A stretch of DNA of 64,000 bases from Streptococcus constellatus. GTDB lineage: Bacteria > Bacillota > Bacilli > Lactobacillales > Streptococcaceae. Made by a program: the position numbers and the translations under genes. The stretch covers positions 31,282 through 95,281 of the forward strand of contig NZ_CABHMZ010000028.1 in NCBI RefSeq assembly GCF_902167705.1. Direction: 5' to 3'. This document shows positions 15,682 through 26,612 of this stretch, piece after piece (the stretch's first letter is position 1; each line of letters opens with the position of its first letter). The notes under the pieces were generated by a model. That model was not told the DNA's origin, did no database searches, and worked only from the letters and a program-made list of their open reading frames with translations.

Positions 15682-17037
15682 ATGTCACATTTTTTATCAA
15701 GATTATCTCCTGCGAGGCGTATTTTGTTGAGCTTTGCCTTTGTGATTATGGTAGGCTCTCTTCTTTTAAATCTGCCTTTCGTGCAGGTAGCAACTTCTAA
15801 AGCCAACTACTTTGATCACCTATTTACATCGGTTTCAATGGTCTGTGTGACCGGACTTTTTACGCAGTCTGTTGCAGATACTTACAATATTTGGGGGCAA
15901 ATGATCTGTATGCTCCTCATTCAGATTGGCGGATTGGGGCTGATTAGCTTCATCGGACTGATTTATGTACGTTCTAATCAGAAACTCAGTTTTTCTAATC
16001 GTACCACTTTGCAGGAAAGTCTCAGTCGAAATGAAACAAACTCTATTCGTGATTTTCTTCGCTCTATTTTTCTAATCACCTTCGGTATAGAAGCACTCGG
16101 AGCCTTGATTCTCAGCTTTCGTTTTATTCCTCTTTTAGGGTGGGGAAAGGGCGTTCTAACTTCCATTTTCCTTGCCATTTCTGCTTTTTGCAATGCTGGA
16201 TTTGACAATTTAGGCAGCACTAGCTTGCTAGCTTATAAAACAGATGTCTTGGTCAATTTGACCATTGCTGCTTTGATTATCATGGGTGGTTTGGGTTTTT
16301 CAGTTTGGTTTGACTTAAAAACAAATATTCAAACAAATGGGCGAAAACGAAAACTACGTTTTCATACAAAATTAGTTCTGGCTTTGACCGCCATTATCTT
16401 AATCAGTGGAACCTGTTTGACATTTCTAACAGAATACCAAAATGCAGCGACTATTGGGCAACTTCCTTTTGGAAAAAAACTGTTAGTCAGCTTCTTTCAA
16501 ACTGTCACTATGAGGACAGCAGGCTTTGCAACGATTGATTATACACAGGCTCGCCCAGTCACATTGCTCCTTTATATCATTCAAATGTTTCTAGGGGGTG
16601 CTCCTGGAGGAACAGCGGGCGGGCTGAAAATTACCACTTTTTTAGTTGTATTAGCTTTTGCTCGGACAGAAATCCTTGGCTTGCCTCATACTAACTTTGG
16701 ATACCATACATTTTCTCCCTCCACCATTCAAAAGGCCTTTAGTGTTTTGATTGTCTTTACCACAACCTTTATCTTGGGACTGACACTCTTAACGCTGACT
16801 GCAGATAATGGGCATCGGTTTATTTACTTAATGTTTGAAGCCATGTCTGCCCTTGGAACGGTGGGCGTCACTGCCAATCTAACACCTACTTTAAATCATG
16901 CTGCTTTAACGGTAATCATGTTTTTGATGTTTATCGGACGTATCGGACCGCTGACTTTAATCGTCAGTCTCTCCAATCGAAAACCGAAGAAAAAAGACAC
17001 AATTAAATTTGCCAATGCAAATATTATTGTCGGATAG
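15682..17037 (+). CDS. Potassium uptake protein, TrkH/KtrB family
   Basis: A 451-residue membrane protein of the TrkH/KtrB potassium translocating family. It has four membrane-pore-membrane repeats with the filter-like glycines at VCVTGLFT, FCNAGFDN, MRTAGFATI and LGTVGVTAN, in order near residues 56, 170, 280 and 395. The GGAPGGTAGGLK stretch matches the loop in the third repeat. It acts with the RCK protein encoded eleven bases downstream (17049-17714). The call of a Ktr/Trk K+ (Na+-coupled) system is firm; naming as ktrB or trkH is a matter of convention. Confidence 0.93.
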   Translation: MSHFLSRLSPARRILLSFAFVIMVGSLLLNLPFVQVATSKANYFDHLFTSVSMVCVTGLFTQSVADTYNIWGQMICMLLIQIGGLGLISFIGLIYVRSNQKLSFSNRTTLQESLSRNETNSIRDFLRSIFLITFGIEALGALILSFRFIPLLGWGKGVLTSIFLAISAFCNAGFDNLGSTSLLAYKTDVLVNLTIAALIIMGGLGFSVWFDLKTNIQTNGRKRKLRFHTKLVLALTAIILISGTCLTFLTEYQNAATIGQLPFGKKLLVSFFQTVTMRTAGFATIDYTQARPVTLLLYIIQMFLGGAPGGTAGGLKITTFLVVLAFARTEILGLPHTNFGYHTFSPSTIQKAFSVLIVFTTTFILGLTLLTLTADNGHRFIYLMFEAMSALGTVGVTANLTPTLNHAALTVIMFLMFIGRIGPLTLIVSLSNRKPKKKDTIKFANANIIVG

Positions 17038-17048
17038 GAAGGAATTTC

Positions 17049-17714
17049 ATGGATAAACGAACAATTGGCATACTGGGACTAGGAGTTTTCAGTCGCAGTA
17101 TCATTAACACGCTCCGTAAATATAACTGCGATATTATCGCTGTTGACGATCATGAAGATGTCATCAACCATTTTGAACCAATTTTAGCACGAGGCGTGGT
17201 CGGCGATATTACAGACCGCGATTTGCTGCAAGCTGCAGGAATTGATACCTGCGATACGGTAGTGGTCGCTACTGGGGACAATCTAGAATCGAGTGTTCTC
17301 GCTGTCATGCACTGCAAATCGTTAGGTGTTGAAAAAGTGATTGCTAAGGTGAAAAGCAAGACAACCAGAGAAGTCTTGCTGAAAGTTGGAGCTGACCGCT
17401 GCATCTCTCCTGAACGTGAGACCGGGATTTCACTTGCTAAAAACATTTTGCATCAAGCTACGACTGATGTCATCGAGTTAGATAAAAATGTATCTATTAT
17501 TGAATTTTATCCACCTCAATCTTGGATTGGTAAAAATTTAGCACAATTAAAACTCCGTCAAAATTACAATCTCAACATCATCGGCTTTCGAAAAACTCCC
17601 GACGGCGTTCTCAATATTGATACATCACCTGAATACATGTTCAAAAAAAATGAATTGTTAATGGCGGTTATTGATAGTAAAACATTTGACCACTTTGAAG
17701 ATATTACAAAATAG
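17049..17714 (+). CDS. Potassium channel regulatory subunit, TrkA/KtrA family (CabP-like RCK protein)
   Basis: A 221-residue cytoplasmic RCK protein. The N-terminal Rossmann domain starts IGILGLGVFSRSI (GxGxxS nucleotide-binding loop) with acidic IAVDDHEDV after the second strand; the C-terminal RCK_C domain spans about 135-221. It gates the TrkH-type channel encoded just upstream. In pneumococcus the homologous protein CabP binds cyclic di-AMP through the C-terminal domain, which lowers potassium uptake; the same control is likely here but is inferred from family knowledge. A terminator follows. Confidence 0.92.
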   Translation: MDKRTIGILGLGVFSRSIINTLRKYNCDIIAVDDHEDVINHFEPILARGVVGDITDRDLLQAAGIDTCDTVVVATGDNLESSVLAVMHCKSLGVEKVIAKVKSKTTREVLLKVGADRCISPERETGISLAKNILHQATTDVIELDKNVSIIEFYPPQSWIGKNLAQLKLRQNYNLNIIGFRKTPDGVLNIDTSPEYMFKKNELLMAVIDSKTFDHFEDITK

Positions 17715-17719
17715 ATGAA

Positions 17720-17750
17720 AACATCGCTGAGAAAAATTTTCAGCGATGTT
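17720..17750 (+). terminator. Terminator after potassium transporter operon
   Basis: AACATCGCTGA and TCAGCGATGTT form an 11-bp stem followed by TTGTTGTTTT, between the convergent genes ending at 17714 and 17763. It may serve both strands. Confidence 0.8.
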
Positions 17751-17762
17751 TTGTTGTTTTCA

Positions 17763-18020
17763 TTACGAATTTGGGTCATCCAAACTTCTGCCATGCAGAC
17801 CTTTTTCTCGTTGGACTTGACGGAGCTTTTCTGGCGTGATGTCATTACCTTCTTCATCCACAATCTTAATCCCTTCAATATGGTGACGAACATTACGACG
17901 ATATCCTTCAATGTATTCTTCACGTAGTTTCGCTTGTTCTATTTTTTCCTCTGGCGTCAAACCAACTGTTTTTTTCTTTTTGGCAAGTTCATTGATACGT
18001 TCAATTTTCTTTGGATCCAT
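17763..18020 (-). CDS. DUF896 domain-containing protein (YnzC family)
   Basis: An 85-residue, highly charged helical protein: [15 protein letters not shown], then [19 protein letters not shown] and a C-terminal half with [23 protein letters not shown]. This is the DUF896/YnzC family, found across Firmicutes and of unknown biochemical role (B. subtilis YnzC is part of the SOS-linked yneA operon). The ATG at 18020 has a GAGGTG site six bases away; a GTG three codons earlier overlaps that site and is rejected. It follows glyS by 15 bases and is probably co-transcribed. Confidence 0.9.
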   Translation of the reverse strand: MDPKKIERINELAKKKKTVGLTPEEKIEQAKLREEYIEGYRRNVRHHIEGIKIVDEEGNDITPEKLRQVQREKGLHGRSLDDPNS

Positions 18021-18035
18021 AAAATTCACCTCTTA

Positions 18036-20078
18036 TCATTTTGTATTGATTTGGTTAAATTGTGCCACTTTTTTAGCTTTTGTTGTTAAGGCAGCTAAGA
18101 GTGCTAAACGATTTGCTCGGATAGCTTCATCTTCTGCCATGACCATAGTATTATCAAAGAAAGCGTCAATCACAGGGCTTAAAGCAAAGAGTTGCTCAAT
18201 ATTGTCTGCTAGGTCATCAGACAACGTTAAGTCTTCGATTGCCGCATGAAGGGCTTTTTCTTCTGCATTTTCAAAGAGGCTCTCGTCCACGACACTAACT
18301 GCTTCTGCTTTTTCTGCCAAATTAAAGACACGCGCCAAACTTTCGACTGACGATTTGAAAGAATCTTCTTGGGCTTTTTCTGCTAGGAGTGCAGCTACTT
18401 CGACCAAATCGCGTACAACAAACGTTGAACCGTTCAACACAGCTGCTACGATATCTTTCGGAACATCGCTGTCCATCATTTTCTCAATACGTGCACGGAA
18501 GAAATCAAGTACTTGTTCTTTGTTGCTGTATGTGAGACTGTCAAATTGCAGCGCATAGAGCTCTTCTACCAATTCATCTAAGGCAATATGCCAGCCAAAT
18601 TTATCCAAAATGCGCACAACACCTTGCGTTGCCCTACGAAGAGCATAAGGGTCATTTGAACCACTTGGAATGAGTCCGACAGAGAAGAAAGAAAGAATCG
18701 TGTCCATCTTGTCTGCAATGGCTAAAATAGCACCAACTTTCGTGTCTGGCAATTCACCGTCACTAGCAATTGGCAAATAATGCTCCCGAATGGCTCTAGC
18801 TACTGCTGTGTTTTCTCCTGCAAGCAGGGCGTATTTTTCACCCATGATCCCTTGCAGCTCATCAAATTCATCCACCATGCCGGTCAATAAATCAAATTTG
18901 TAAATGGCTGCGGCACGCGCTACATCTTTCACCTCTTGCTTAGATAACTGAGCTTTTTCTGCTAAAAGAGCTGCAATCTTTGCTGTTCGCTCCATGTGCT
19001 CTGCTAGAGAACCGATTTTTTCATGGAAGGTCACATTTTTCAGCTTGTCCACCAAGTCAGAAATAACCAATCGTTGGTCTTCGCGCCAGAAAAATTCTGC
19101 ATCTTCCAAACGAGCTACCAACACTTTCTGATTTCCTTTGACCACATTTTCAAGATGTTCCGCATTTCCATTTCTTACCGATACGAAATATGGAAGCAAT
19201 TTGCCATTTTCATTGCGAACGACAAAATAGCGTTGGTTGACTTTCATGGAAGTCACGAGGACTTCCTCAGGTACCTCCAGATAACGCTCGTCAAAACGTC
19301 CACCAATAAAGGCAGTCGGATATTCAATCAAATTCAGCACTTCGTCCAGTAAATCTTCATCAATTTCCACACGAACATTGTGCATTTTCTCGATTTCTTT
19401 GATTTGATCCAAAATCATATTTTCGCGTTCCATGGGGCTGGTAATGACAAAAACTTTGCGCAGGTCCTCTTCATAAGAATCGGCTGACTGAATCTTCACT
19501 TCATGACCGAGAAAACGATGTCCCCGACTTGTCCGTCCGCTTTCAATATCGAACAAATTCATCAAAAATGATTCATCGTCCAACAACACGGTTAGGGTGT
19601 GAACGGGACGAATATATTCAAATGTATTGGTGCCCCAGTGCATATTGACTGGAAAGCTTAATGAAGTCAGCACATCAGCAACTCCATCAATCAATTCCTC
19701 AACAGGTTTTCCGATTTCTTGCTTGGTCACATAGACATATTCTTCGCCTTTGACTTCACGAAATGTGATATCTTCAACGGTCAAGCCTTTCCCACGAACA
19801 AAACCTTGCGCGGCTTTGGTGAAATTGCCATCTGCATCCAAAGCAATCTTCTTGCTTGGTCCTTTAAAATCTTCCGTTAAGTCTGTTTGCTTTTCACTTA
19901 GATTGGACACGCGCACAGCCAAGCGACGAGGAGTTGAAAACATTTCAATCTTATCAAAAGTCAAACGATTGTCTGTTAAAAAGGCTGCCATTTTATCGCG
20001 CAATTGTTTCATACTTGGTGTCACGACATAGGCCGGCATTTCTTCTAACCCTAACTCAACCAATAAATTCTTTGTCAT
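18036..20078 (-). CDS. glyS: Glycine-tRNA ligase beta subunit
   Basis: A 680-residue beta subunit of the alpha2-beta2 glycyl-tRNA synthetase, which binds tRNA-Gly. It begins [19 protein letters not shown], contains [14 protein letters not shown] and [12 protein letters not shown] typical of the family, an HD-like domain in the middle, and a C-terminal DALR-type anticodon-binding region ([21 protein letters not shown], seen as [16 protein letters not shown]). The length is as expected. It starts two bases after the glyQ stop and is controlled by the T-box upstream of glyQ. Confidence 0.96.
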   Translation of the reverse strand: MTKNLLVELGLEEMPAYVVTPSMKQLRDKMAAFLTDNRLTFDKIEMFSTPRRLAVRVSNLSEKQTDLTEDFKGPSKKIALDADGNFTKAAQGFVRGKGLTVEDITFREVKGEEYVYVTKQEIGKPVEELIDGVADVLTSLSFPVNMHWGTNTFEYIRPVHTLTVLLDDESFLMNLFDIESGRTSRGHRFLGHEVKIQSADSYEEDLRKVFVITSPMERENMILDQIKEIEKMHNVRVEIDEDLLDEVLNLIEYPTAFIGGRFDERYLEVPEEVLVTSMKVNQRYFVVRNENGKLLPYFVSVRNGNAEHLENVVKGNQKVLVARLEDAEFFWREDQRLVISDLVDKLKNVTFHEKIGSLAEHMERTAKIAALLAEKAQLSKQEVKDVARAAAIYKFDLLTGMVDEFDELQGIMGEKYALLAGENTAVARAIREHYLPIASDGELPDTKVGAILAIADKMDTILSFFSVGLIPSGSNDPYALRRATQGVVRILDKFGWHIALDELVEELYALQFDSLTYSNKEQVLDFFRARIEKMMDSDVPKDIVAAVLNGSTFVVRDLVEVAALLAEKAQEDSFKSSVESLARVFNLAEKAEAVSVVDESLFENAEEKALHAAIEDLTLSDDLADNIEQLFALSPVIDAFFDNTMVMAEDEAIRANRLALLAALTTKAKKVAQFNQINTK

Positions 20079-20080
20079 TT

Positions 20081-20995
20081 TTATTCCTCCTCAGCCAATA
20101 ATTTCTCACGTGTTGCTTCATCTAATAATGGATAGCCCAACCGTCTGCGCTCTGCCACAAAAGTTTTAGCAACAATACGCGCTAAATTGCGAATTCGAGC
20201 AATATAACCTGCCCGCTCCGTCACCGAAACCGCTCCACGAGCATCCAATAAATTAAAAGTATGAGAACATTTCAATACATAATCATAGGCAGGATGAACA
20301 AGATTGTACTCTAAACAGCGCTTTGCTTCTGCTTCAAAATGATCAAAATTAGCTAAAAGCAAGGCTTGATCACTCACCTCAAAACTGTATTTTGAATGCT
20401 CAAATTCTGGTTGGCGGAAGATTTCCCCGTATTTTACGCCATCAGCCCATTCAATATCATAAGCAGAATCCACTTCTTGAATATAAGATGCCAGACGTTC
20501 CAAACCATAGGTTACTTCAGACGTTACTGGGTTGGTAGGCAAACCACCGACTTGTTGGAAATAAGTAAACTGCGTAATTTCCATACCGTCAAGCCATACT
20601 TCCCAACCTAGACCTGCAGAACCTGTTGAAGGATTTTCCCAATTATCCTCTACAAAGCGAATATCATGTTCCAGTGGGTTAATCCCCAGCAATTCCAAAG
20701 ACTGCAAATACAGCTCTTGAATATTGCTTGGGCTTGGTTTCATCACCACTTGAAACTGGTGGTGTTGGTAAAGGCGATTAGGATTTTCACCGTAACGTCC
20801 ATCTGCTGGACGACGTGAAGGCTCTACATAAGCCGCATTCCACGGCTCAGGACCAATAGCGCGCAAAAAAGTATAAGGACTCATGGTACCAGCGCCTTTT
20901 TCATTGTCGTAAGCCTGCATGAGCATACAGCCCTGATCATTCCAGAACTGTTGCAACGTTAAAATAATTTCTTGGAAGGTTAACTTCTTCGACAT
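20081..20995 (-). CDS. glyQ: Glycine-tRNA ligase alpha subunit
   Basis: A 304-residue catalytic alpha subunit of bacterial-type glycyl-tRNA synthetase. It starts [18 protein letters not shown] and shows the class II motifs [18 protein letters not shown] and [17 protein letters not shown]. The frame opens at 21007, but the ATG at 20995 with GGAG six bases upstream matches all relatives. It precedes glyS by two bases. A glycine T-box leader and promoter lie at 21058-21309, so transcription responds to uncharged tRNA-Gly. Confidence 0.96.
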   Translation of the reverse strand: MSKKLTFQEIILTLQQFWNDQGCMLMQAYDNEKGAGTMSPYTFLRAIGPEPWNAAYVEPSRRPADGRYGENPNRLYQHHQFQVVMKPSPSNIQELYLQSLELLGINPLEHDIRFVEDNWENPSTGSAGLGWEVWLDGMEITQFTYFQQVGGLPTNPVTSEVTYGLERLASYIQEVDSAYDIEWADGVKYGEIFRQPEFEHSKYSFEVSDQALLLANFDHFEAEAKRCLEYNLVHPAYDYVLKCSHTFNLLDARGAVSVTERAGYIARIRNLARIVAKTFVAERRRLGYPLLDEATREKLLAEEE

Positions 20996-21057
20996 AATGT
21001 ACTCCATTCTTTTTATGATAATATTCTTGCGGCCTGAGTTTGTCAGTTTAGCTGATA

Positions 21058-21275
21058 AACAAAAAGCAGAACTGCACTTGACACATACCTATACAGATTT
21101 GCATAGGGGCGTCAAAACGCGGTTCCACCCTAGTTTATTACTTCATTGTTAATATAGTCTTAATGAAACATTTACCGACTAAAATTGACCGAAAGTTCCG
21201 TCCTCATCTTTCACTTATCTGGCTTCCACCACCCCAGACTCGCTAGAAAGTATCCTGACAAGACCTCTTTCACAA
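21058..21275 (-). promoter_or_regulatory. T-box riboswitch leader of glyQS
   Basis: On the minus strand AGGGTGGAACCGCG (near 21118-21131) is the T-box bulge sequence. Upstream is a long stem-I region with GGGTGGTGGAAGCC and GATGAGGAC, and a Gly codon GGT in the expected specifier position (TTTCGGTCAA). Downstream a hairpin with GCAG-TT-CTGC and TTTTT ends at 21061 as the terminator. The following genes encode glycyl-tRNA synthetase, which fits. Confidence 0.88.
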
Positions 21276-21280
21276 TGACT

Positions 21281-21309
21281 ATTATAGCAGGAAATGAAAA
21301 ATTTGTAAA
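21281..21309 (-). promoter_or_regulatory. Promoter of glyQS T-box operon
   Basis: TTTACA (21304-21309), 17-base spacer, TATAAT (21281-21286) on the minus strand, placing the start at about 21275. Confidence 0.75.
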
Positions 21310-21347
21310 ATAGAAATACTGATGAAATTTCTCGCAGATAAAAAAGA

Positions 21348-21536
21348 GAGTGGGGGACAGAAATCAATCATTCGAAGAATGTGATTTTTCAGCAAGTCCT
21401 AGTTTCTAGTTGCTGACCTAAAACAGTCCACTGGACTGTTTTACTCCCACCTCCGCACAGTCGGTTAGGATAGCCGCTATCACCGATATAGCAAGGGATA
21501 AGGATATCCAACCAAGCACTGCGTCTTGCAAGCCAA
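21348..21536 (+). repeat. Intergenic repeat element (GAGTGGGGGACAGAAATC type)
   Basis: A non-coding element starting GAGTGGGGGACAGAAATC, with the palindrome AAAACAGTCCA-C-TGGACTGTTTT (21421-21443) and then ACTCCCACCTCCGCACAGTC. This layout is a recurrent intergenic repeat in mitis/sanguinis-group streptococci. A second copy of the GAGTGAGACAGAA end is present at 39.9-40.1 kb in the opposite orientation. No open frame is supported. Confidence 0.6.
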
Positions 21537-21547
21537 ACTATAAAAAC

Positions 21548-21578
21548 AAGAGGTTGAGAACTTTTGTCCCAACCTCTC
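21548..21578 (-). terminator. Terminator after protease gene
   Basis: AGAGGTTG and CAACCTCT form a stem on the minus strand, with GGGACAAAAG in the loop and TTGTTTTT after it. Its distance (130 bases) from the protease stop leaves an unannotated, apparently non-coding trailer. Confidence 0.65.
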
Positions 21579-21708
21579 GAACTGCTCTTGTAATAAATAA
21601 GTAGCGTATCAAAGCACTCTTGAAAGCGTAGATAGAGTTTGTAAAGTAAGCCTCAAGGCTACTGTTCACTTTGCAATCTCGGAAGAGTACTCCTCGCTCC
21701 TTTTTCGA

Positions 21709-24700
21709 TTAAGAAACTAATTCATTAGAAGCAGCTTGCACTTTTGTTTTTTTCAAAACAGTCAATGTTTGAACCTTTTTGGGTCTTTTCCCATTTAGTT
21801 TTCGTTTTGCTTCTCTTAAATTTGCAGTAGCTACTTTTACTTCTTCTTGGCTTGCTCCAGGATTTGCCAATACAGCTTGCGCTTCTTCAAAAGCTGTTAA
21901 GTAAAGTTCTTTGACATCCTCAGAAGCATAAATGAATCGATAGTTACTTGCTTGGAATTCCACTTCTCTATCCACTAGTTTTTGCAAACTAGTAAAGTTC
22001 GTGTCTTTGCCATTCAGTCGTTGCTCTGCTGCTTTTAATTGGGCTAAAACTGTATCGATCTGCTCTTGAGTTACATAATCTTGTGCCAACAACAGCGCAA
22101 CTGCTTGGAAAGCTTGGTCATAATTGCGACGATATTTTTCTGTGGCATTGGCATAACGTCCTGTTTTTGTCATAGCACCATAGGCAGCAATGGCTTGCTT
22201 CACAGAAGCAACATCAGAATCTCTACCGTCCAAGTCATTAGAAGCTGTATTTAAGGCTGCTAGAACTTTATCCACTTCAGCTTGAGTCAATTTGCCAGTC
22301 ACAGCAGCTTGAGCTACTGCATAAGCCTGATCATAAGCCGTGCGTTTTTCTGCAGCTGCATTATAATACTGAGCAGATGCGACAAGACTAGCTTGTTTAT
22401 TGACAGCCGCTAGTAGCTGCGTTTTGATAATAACCGCTAACTTAAGGAGATTGTTTTGACCTTCAAAAACTTCAACCGTTGGATTTTCATCCCACAATTC
22501 ATAGCCTGTCGGAAGTTTTACAAGAATTGTATAACGACCTACTGCAACGGTCTTGCCAAAAGCATTTTGACCATATTTTTGCACTGGTAATACCAATAAA
22601 TCTCCGTCTGCATTTTTTAAGACAACTGATGTATTTTTAGGAACCGCTTGGTCAAAAGCTACACTTAGTGGAGCATAGACGATTTCTTTTGCTAAAAATT
22701 CAATTGTTTTAAAGCTATCCTCAGCTGTCAAATCAAATTCTTGTATTTGAGGACTGTACAGTTTTAGACCGCCTTTATCATAAGTGAACAATTCAGCAAC
22801 ATAATGACCAAATGTCAAGAAATTGATGTCGTTTCCTTTATCAAGATTAACATATTTGCCATTTGCATCTTTAATACGATATACAAAGTTAGTATCTAAA
22901 TCTGTGTGGCTTTCAGCGTCCACCATAGCCACACGAATCCGACCACTATTTTCATCTCCTACTAATTTTGCTAGAGAGATAACATCTTTATTTCCAGCAA
23001 AATCTTCGACTAGATAGAAAATATTCGTCTTCTCTACACCTTTTGGCAAAGTGTAGCTACCGTCTTGATTTGCAGCAATGTAAACACGACGTTCATAAAC
23101 ACGTACATTTCCCAAAGCATCTCTGGCTTGATAGAGAACTCTGCTGTTTTCATCTGGTTGAAAATAGAAAAGACTCTCTTTCAAAACGCCACCGTTTCCT
23201 TCATCTTTCACCTTACGCGCAACAAATGTTTCAACTCCTTCTTTGCTTGTAATATAGCCTGATGTGATAACTGGCTTTTGTGTATCAATTTGAAGTTGGA
23301 AAGCCACAAGCTGCTCATCTGCTCCAGGAACATCTGGTGTATAGCGAATCACGTAACTATATAGACCATCTGTCACAGCATTTCCGCTACTATCACGCCC
23401 ATCCCATACGGTATTTTCGACCACATAAGATTTCGGTCCTTTACTATCAAAGTAATTTTTACGACCATCTAAAGCTTTGCTGCTCTTCCAAATTGGTGAA
23501 CGATAATCTGTATCCGTACTTGCATAAACACTAGCAGTTAGATTCGTGAAATTACGATAAAATACTGAGCGATATTGGATCAAGTCCTTATTTCCGTCAT
23601 TGTTTGGAGAAAAGGCAAGGCGAACATTTCCATTGGCATCCAACTGCAAGACATTGACACCTTGTTCATTTTCCACCGTACCAAGGACAATCGGACTACG
23701 AGCTGTTGTTTGCCCAGTTGAATAAAGCGTTTCATTAGCCGTTGTTAAAATAGTAGTCGCATTGTCACCAGCTGAAATGCTCTTATCTTCAGGAACATCG
23801 TAATAAAATCCAGATTTTCCTTCTCTAACTAAATTATAAATCGGTTTTTCAGCTGCTGGTAGATTTTGAAATTCGCCACGGAAGCCCATAAATGGCAGGC
23901 TAACCACATCACCATCATCAGCTGGGTCAACAAAACGAACAAAACCTTCTAAGAAGTAGCCATTCGGCATAAGCTTGCTCAACTCTTCGGCAAATTTTGA
24001 AGTATTGACTTTGACCGTTACCCGTTCACTACTGTTCGCTTTGACCGTAACTTCTGGCCAGACGGTTTCTGTTAATTTTCTAGGAGTTAGTGTAAAACGT
24101 CCATCTTTAACATTGTCCGTATTTGTATTGACAATCATTTTCAATGTCCGATCTTGATCTGAAAGATTGTGAACTGTCACATCAAATGTGAATTCATCCT
24201 TAACATTTCCAAGTGATACACTAGGATAGTTATTTTCACCCGTCACATACAAATCTGTAGATACGGCTGCTGCTGTGTCTACAATACCAGCTCCTTGTTG
24301 ACGTGGAGATGTGTAAGCGCCTGTCTCTTCATTGACATGAGCTTTCGCCGTAGACATGATTAAGGCTTTCACTAATTCTGAAATTTCCGCTGGAGATTTA
24401 CTTGGATATTTCTGCAGTAAGTACTGTTTGACAAGAGCGGCTACGCCAGCTACGTGAGGTGCTGCCATACTGGTTCCGCTCATATTGCCATAGGTATTAT
24501 CATTGAGAGATGAAAAGATAGAGCCACCAGGAGCAGTTACATCTGGTTTGAGTTGCCCATCTGTTGTCACACCCCAGCTTGAAAAATCAGACATTTCTTT
24601 CGCCTCTGGATTAGGCTGATTAGCCATATCTCCATTAAAAACTATCTTGTACTGACCAGCTTTCAGCGCTTCACCATATTCTTTGGAAATAAAGACTGCT

Positions 24701-26228
24701 GGATGTTTCTTTCCTTCACCATCTAAGGCCATTGCGACATTTGCACCTGCAACATTATTATAAACCAATATTCCAATTGCGCCGTATTTTATTGCGTTAT
24801 TTGCTTTTTCTGCAAATGTCATACTGCCACGTTGAATAAGAGCCAGTTTTCCTTTGACATCCACCCCATTAAAGTCTTCTTCACGTCCAAGTCCAGCATC
24901 TACATACTCATATTCTTTTCCTTTTTCAAACTGTTCTTCTGTTTCAGCTGCTGCGTATGTGAATTTTCCATGATTTAATTCTGCATTGTTTTCCAATCCA
25001 AGAACATTAAAGACCTCTTCTGTAACCACTGTGTTATTGACGGAAGCAACAGAGATTGACTCTTCTACCGTAGAAGTATTCCCAACCAATCCATAATCAG
25101 GGTTTTCCGCTAGTGGTTTATCATACCCATATCCAAATGTGTTGCTGTTTCCTGCAGATATGAGGTCTGAAACTCCTTTTGCACGAGCACGTTTAATCGC
25201 ATCCACAATGCTTGGGTCTGCATTTACAGTGGAACCAGTAGAAGAACCCAAACTCATATTGATAGAATCCGCACCAAGGGCAACTGCATCATCAATAGCC
25301 TTTGCATAAATGGCTGAACTAGTAGTTCCGCTGCGGTCAGAAAAGACCCGCATAAACATAACTTGTGCTTCTGGTGCAACTCCATACACATATTCACCAT
25401 TAGCACTTTTCTTATCTGGATTTCCTGTAGCAATCCCTGTTACATGCATCCCGTGCGATGACGTTTCTTTTTCTTTGATGTTATCATCGCCATCTATATA
25501 ATCATAAGCAAAGACTACTTTGTCATTGTACCATTTCCCATAGTCAATGCCAGCTGCCTGCTTGACAGCTTCCATCTCTGCTTCGTTCTTATATTTTCCT
25601 TTTGAGGGGTCAGTAATCCGCAACACCTCATGGTGGACATCCAAACCAGAGTCAATAACCGCTACAACAGTGCCTTCACCTTTATAACCTTGATGCCATG
25701 TTTGAGGAACCTTGATGATTTCATTACTGCTGACACTTGCAGGCGTTGCTACATCTGAAGCAGGTGCCTTAGTTGGCTCAGCTTTTGTAACTGAAGTCGT
25801 AGGCTCCGCATTCGTAGTAGAACCAGGTGCTGTTGATGAGGTTTCTGATTGTGCAGTTCCTTCATCTTTTTGTCTTACAGCACTGACGTCTTGTGAAGTG
25901 AAGTGGACTGCACTTCAGTATTTGAAAGCGTTTCAGCAGAAGATGAAACCGTGTCAACTTGTGCAGCCTCTGTTTGTTGAGGTGTTTCACCAGGAGTAGC
26001 TACCGAAGCATCTGTTTTCTCTACTGCAGATTCTGTATTTGCAACCGAAGTAGTTACTTGACTGTTTGACTCTGCTGTTGTAACAACTCTAGCTTCCTGT
26101 GTCCCAACGGGATTGGCTGCTTGTTCATCCGCTTGAGCTTGTGCCGCTCCAATGACTAAAAACGTTCCTAAAACGACCGAAGCCAAACCAAACTTATACT
26201 TTCTCAATGAAAAACGTTGTTTTTGCAT
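21709..26228 (-). pseudogene. Subtilisin-like (S8) surface serine protease, frame interrupted by a 5-bp duplication
   Basis: Two frames make one gene. 25875-26228 encodes a secretion signal (MQKQRFSLRKYKFGLASVVL, cut after AQA) and a Ser/Thr/Glu-rich prosegment. From about 25890 the rest reads in another frame to 21709: catalytic Asp in VAVIDSGLD, His in HGMHVTG, a PA domain, Ser in GTSMAAPHVAG, Fn3-like C5a-peptidase domains, then three repeats ending LDGRD, LNGKD and LNGKR. TGAAG occurs twice at 25894-25903; removing one copy joins the frames into 1,504 codons. There is no LPXTG anchor; the end is lysine-rich (KKVQTLTVLKKTK), as in PrtA-like proteases. It is inactive as sequenced, unless restored by slippage. 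Confidence 0.85.
25894..25905. repeat. 5-bp tandem repeat (TGAAG x2) at protease frameshift
   Basis: TGAAGTGAAGTG carries two and a half copies of TGAAG. One copy fewer restores the protease frame exactly: the minus-strand codons then read VQSTSQDVSAVRQKDE across the junction. Confidence 0.8.
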
Positions 26229-26612
26229 ATAAATCTCCTCATTTTTATTTTTAAAAGATATTATACCGTAAATTTTTCTGAAAATTCATACAAAACAACA
26301 ATTGTAATGAAAACGTAATATTTCCTTATGAACATATATAAAAAATAGAAAATATTAAGTTTTAAACATGAAGTTATTTAATTTATTGAATTATTGTTCG
26401 GAAATAAAGAGTTAATCATAAGAGAACTTAAAAAAGAGGGGAACAAAAGCTAATAACATCAGCGCATTAGAAACCATTCAATTACCGTGTATTGGGTTTT
26501 ATTTCAGAAAGCAAGCGAGACTGGAACACTTGGTCCCAGTCTCGCTGAAAAAACTAGTTGATATATCTTATGCAACCCAACTGAAAATCATCAACATTTC
26601 AATGCCGTGTTT
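26229..26612. other. Intergenic region: protease promoter and dyad
   Basis: Non-coding. A minus-strand TATAAT (26260-26265) with a weak -35 precedes the protease gene. At 26514-26546 AGCGAGACTGG and CCAGTCTCGCT form an 11-bp stem with little T run on either strand, in the position of a nagA terminator. The remainder is AT-rich with no open frame that I can support. Confidence 0.45.

Noticed and set aside
22066..24157. Plus-strand frames inside the protease gene
   Set aside because: They are short, antisense to a conserved coding sequence and without ribosome sites.
26514..26546. Strong terminator after nagA
   Set aside because: The 11-bp stem is good but no T run follows on the minus strand, so I describe it only as a dyad.
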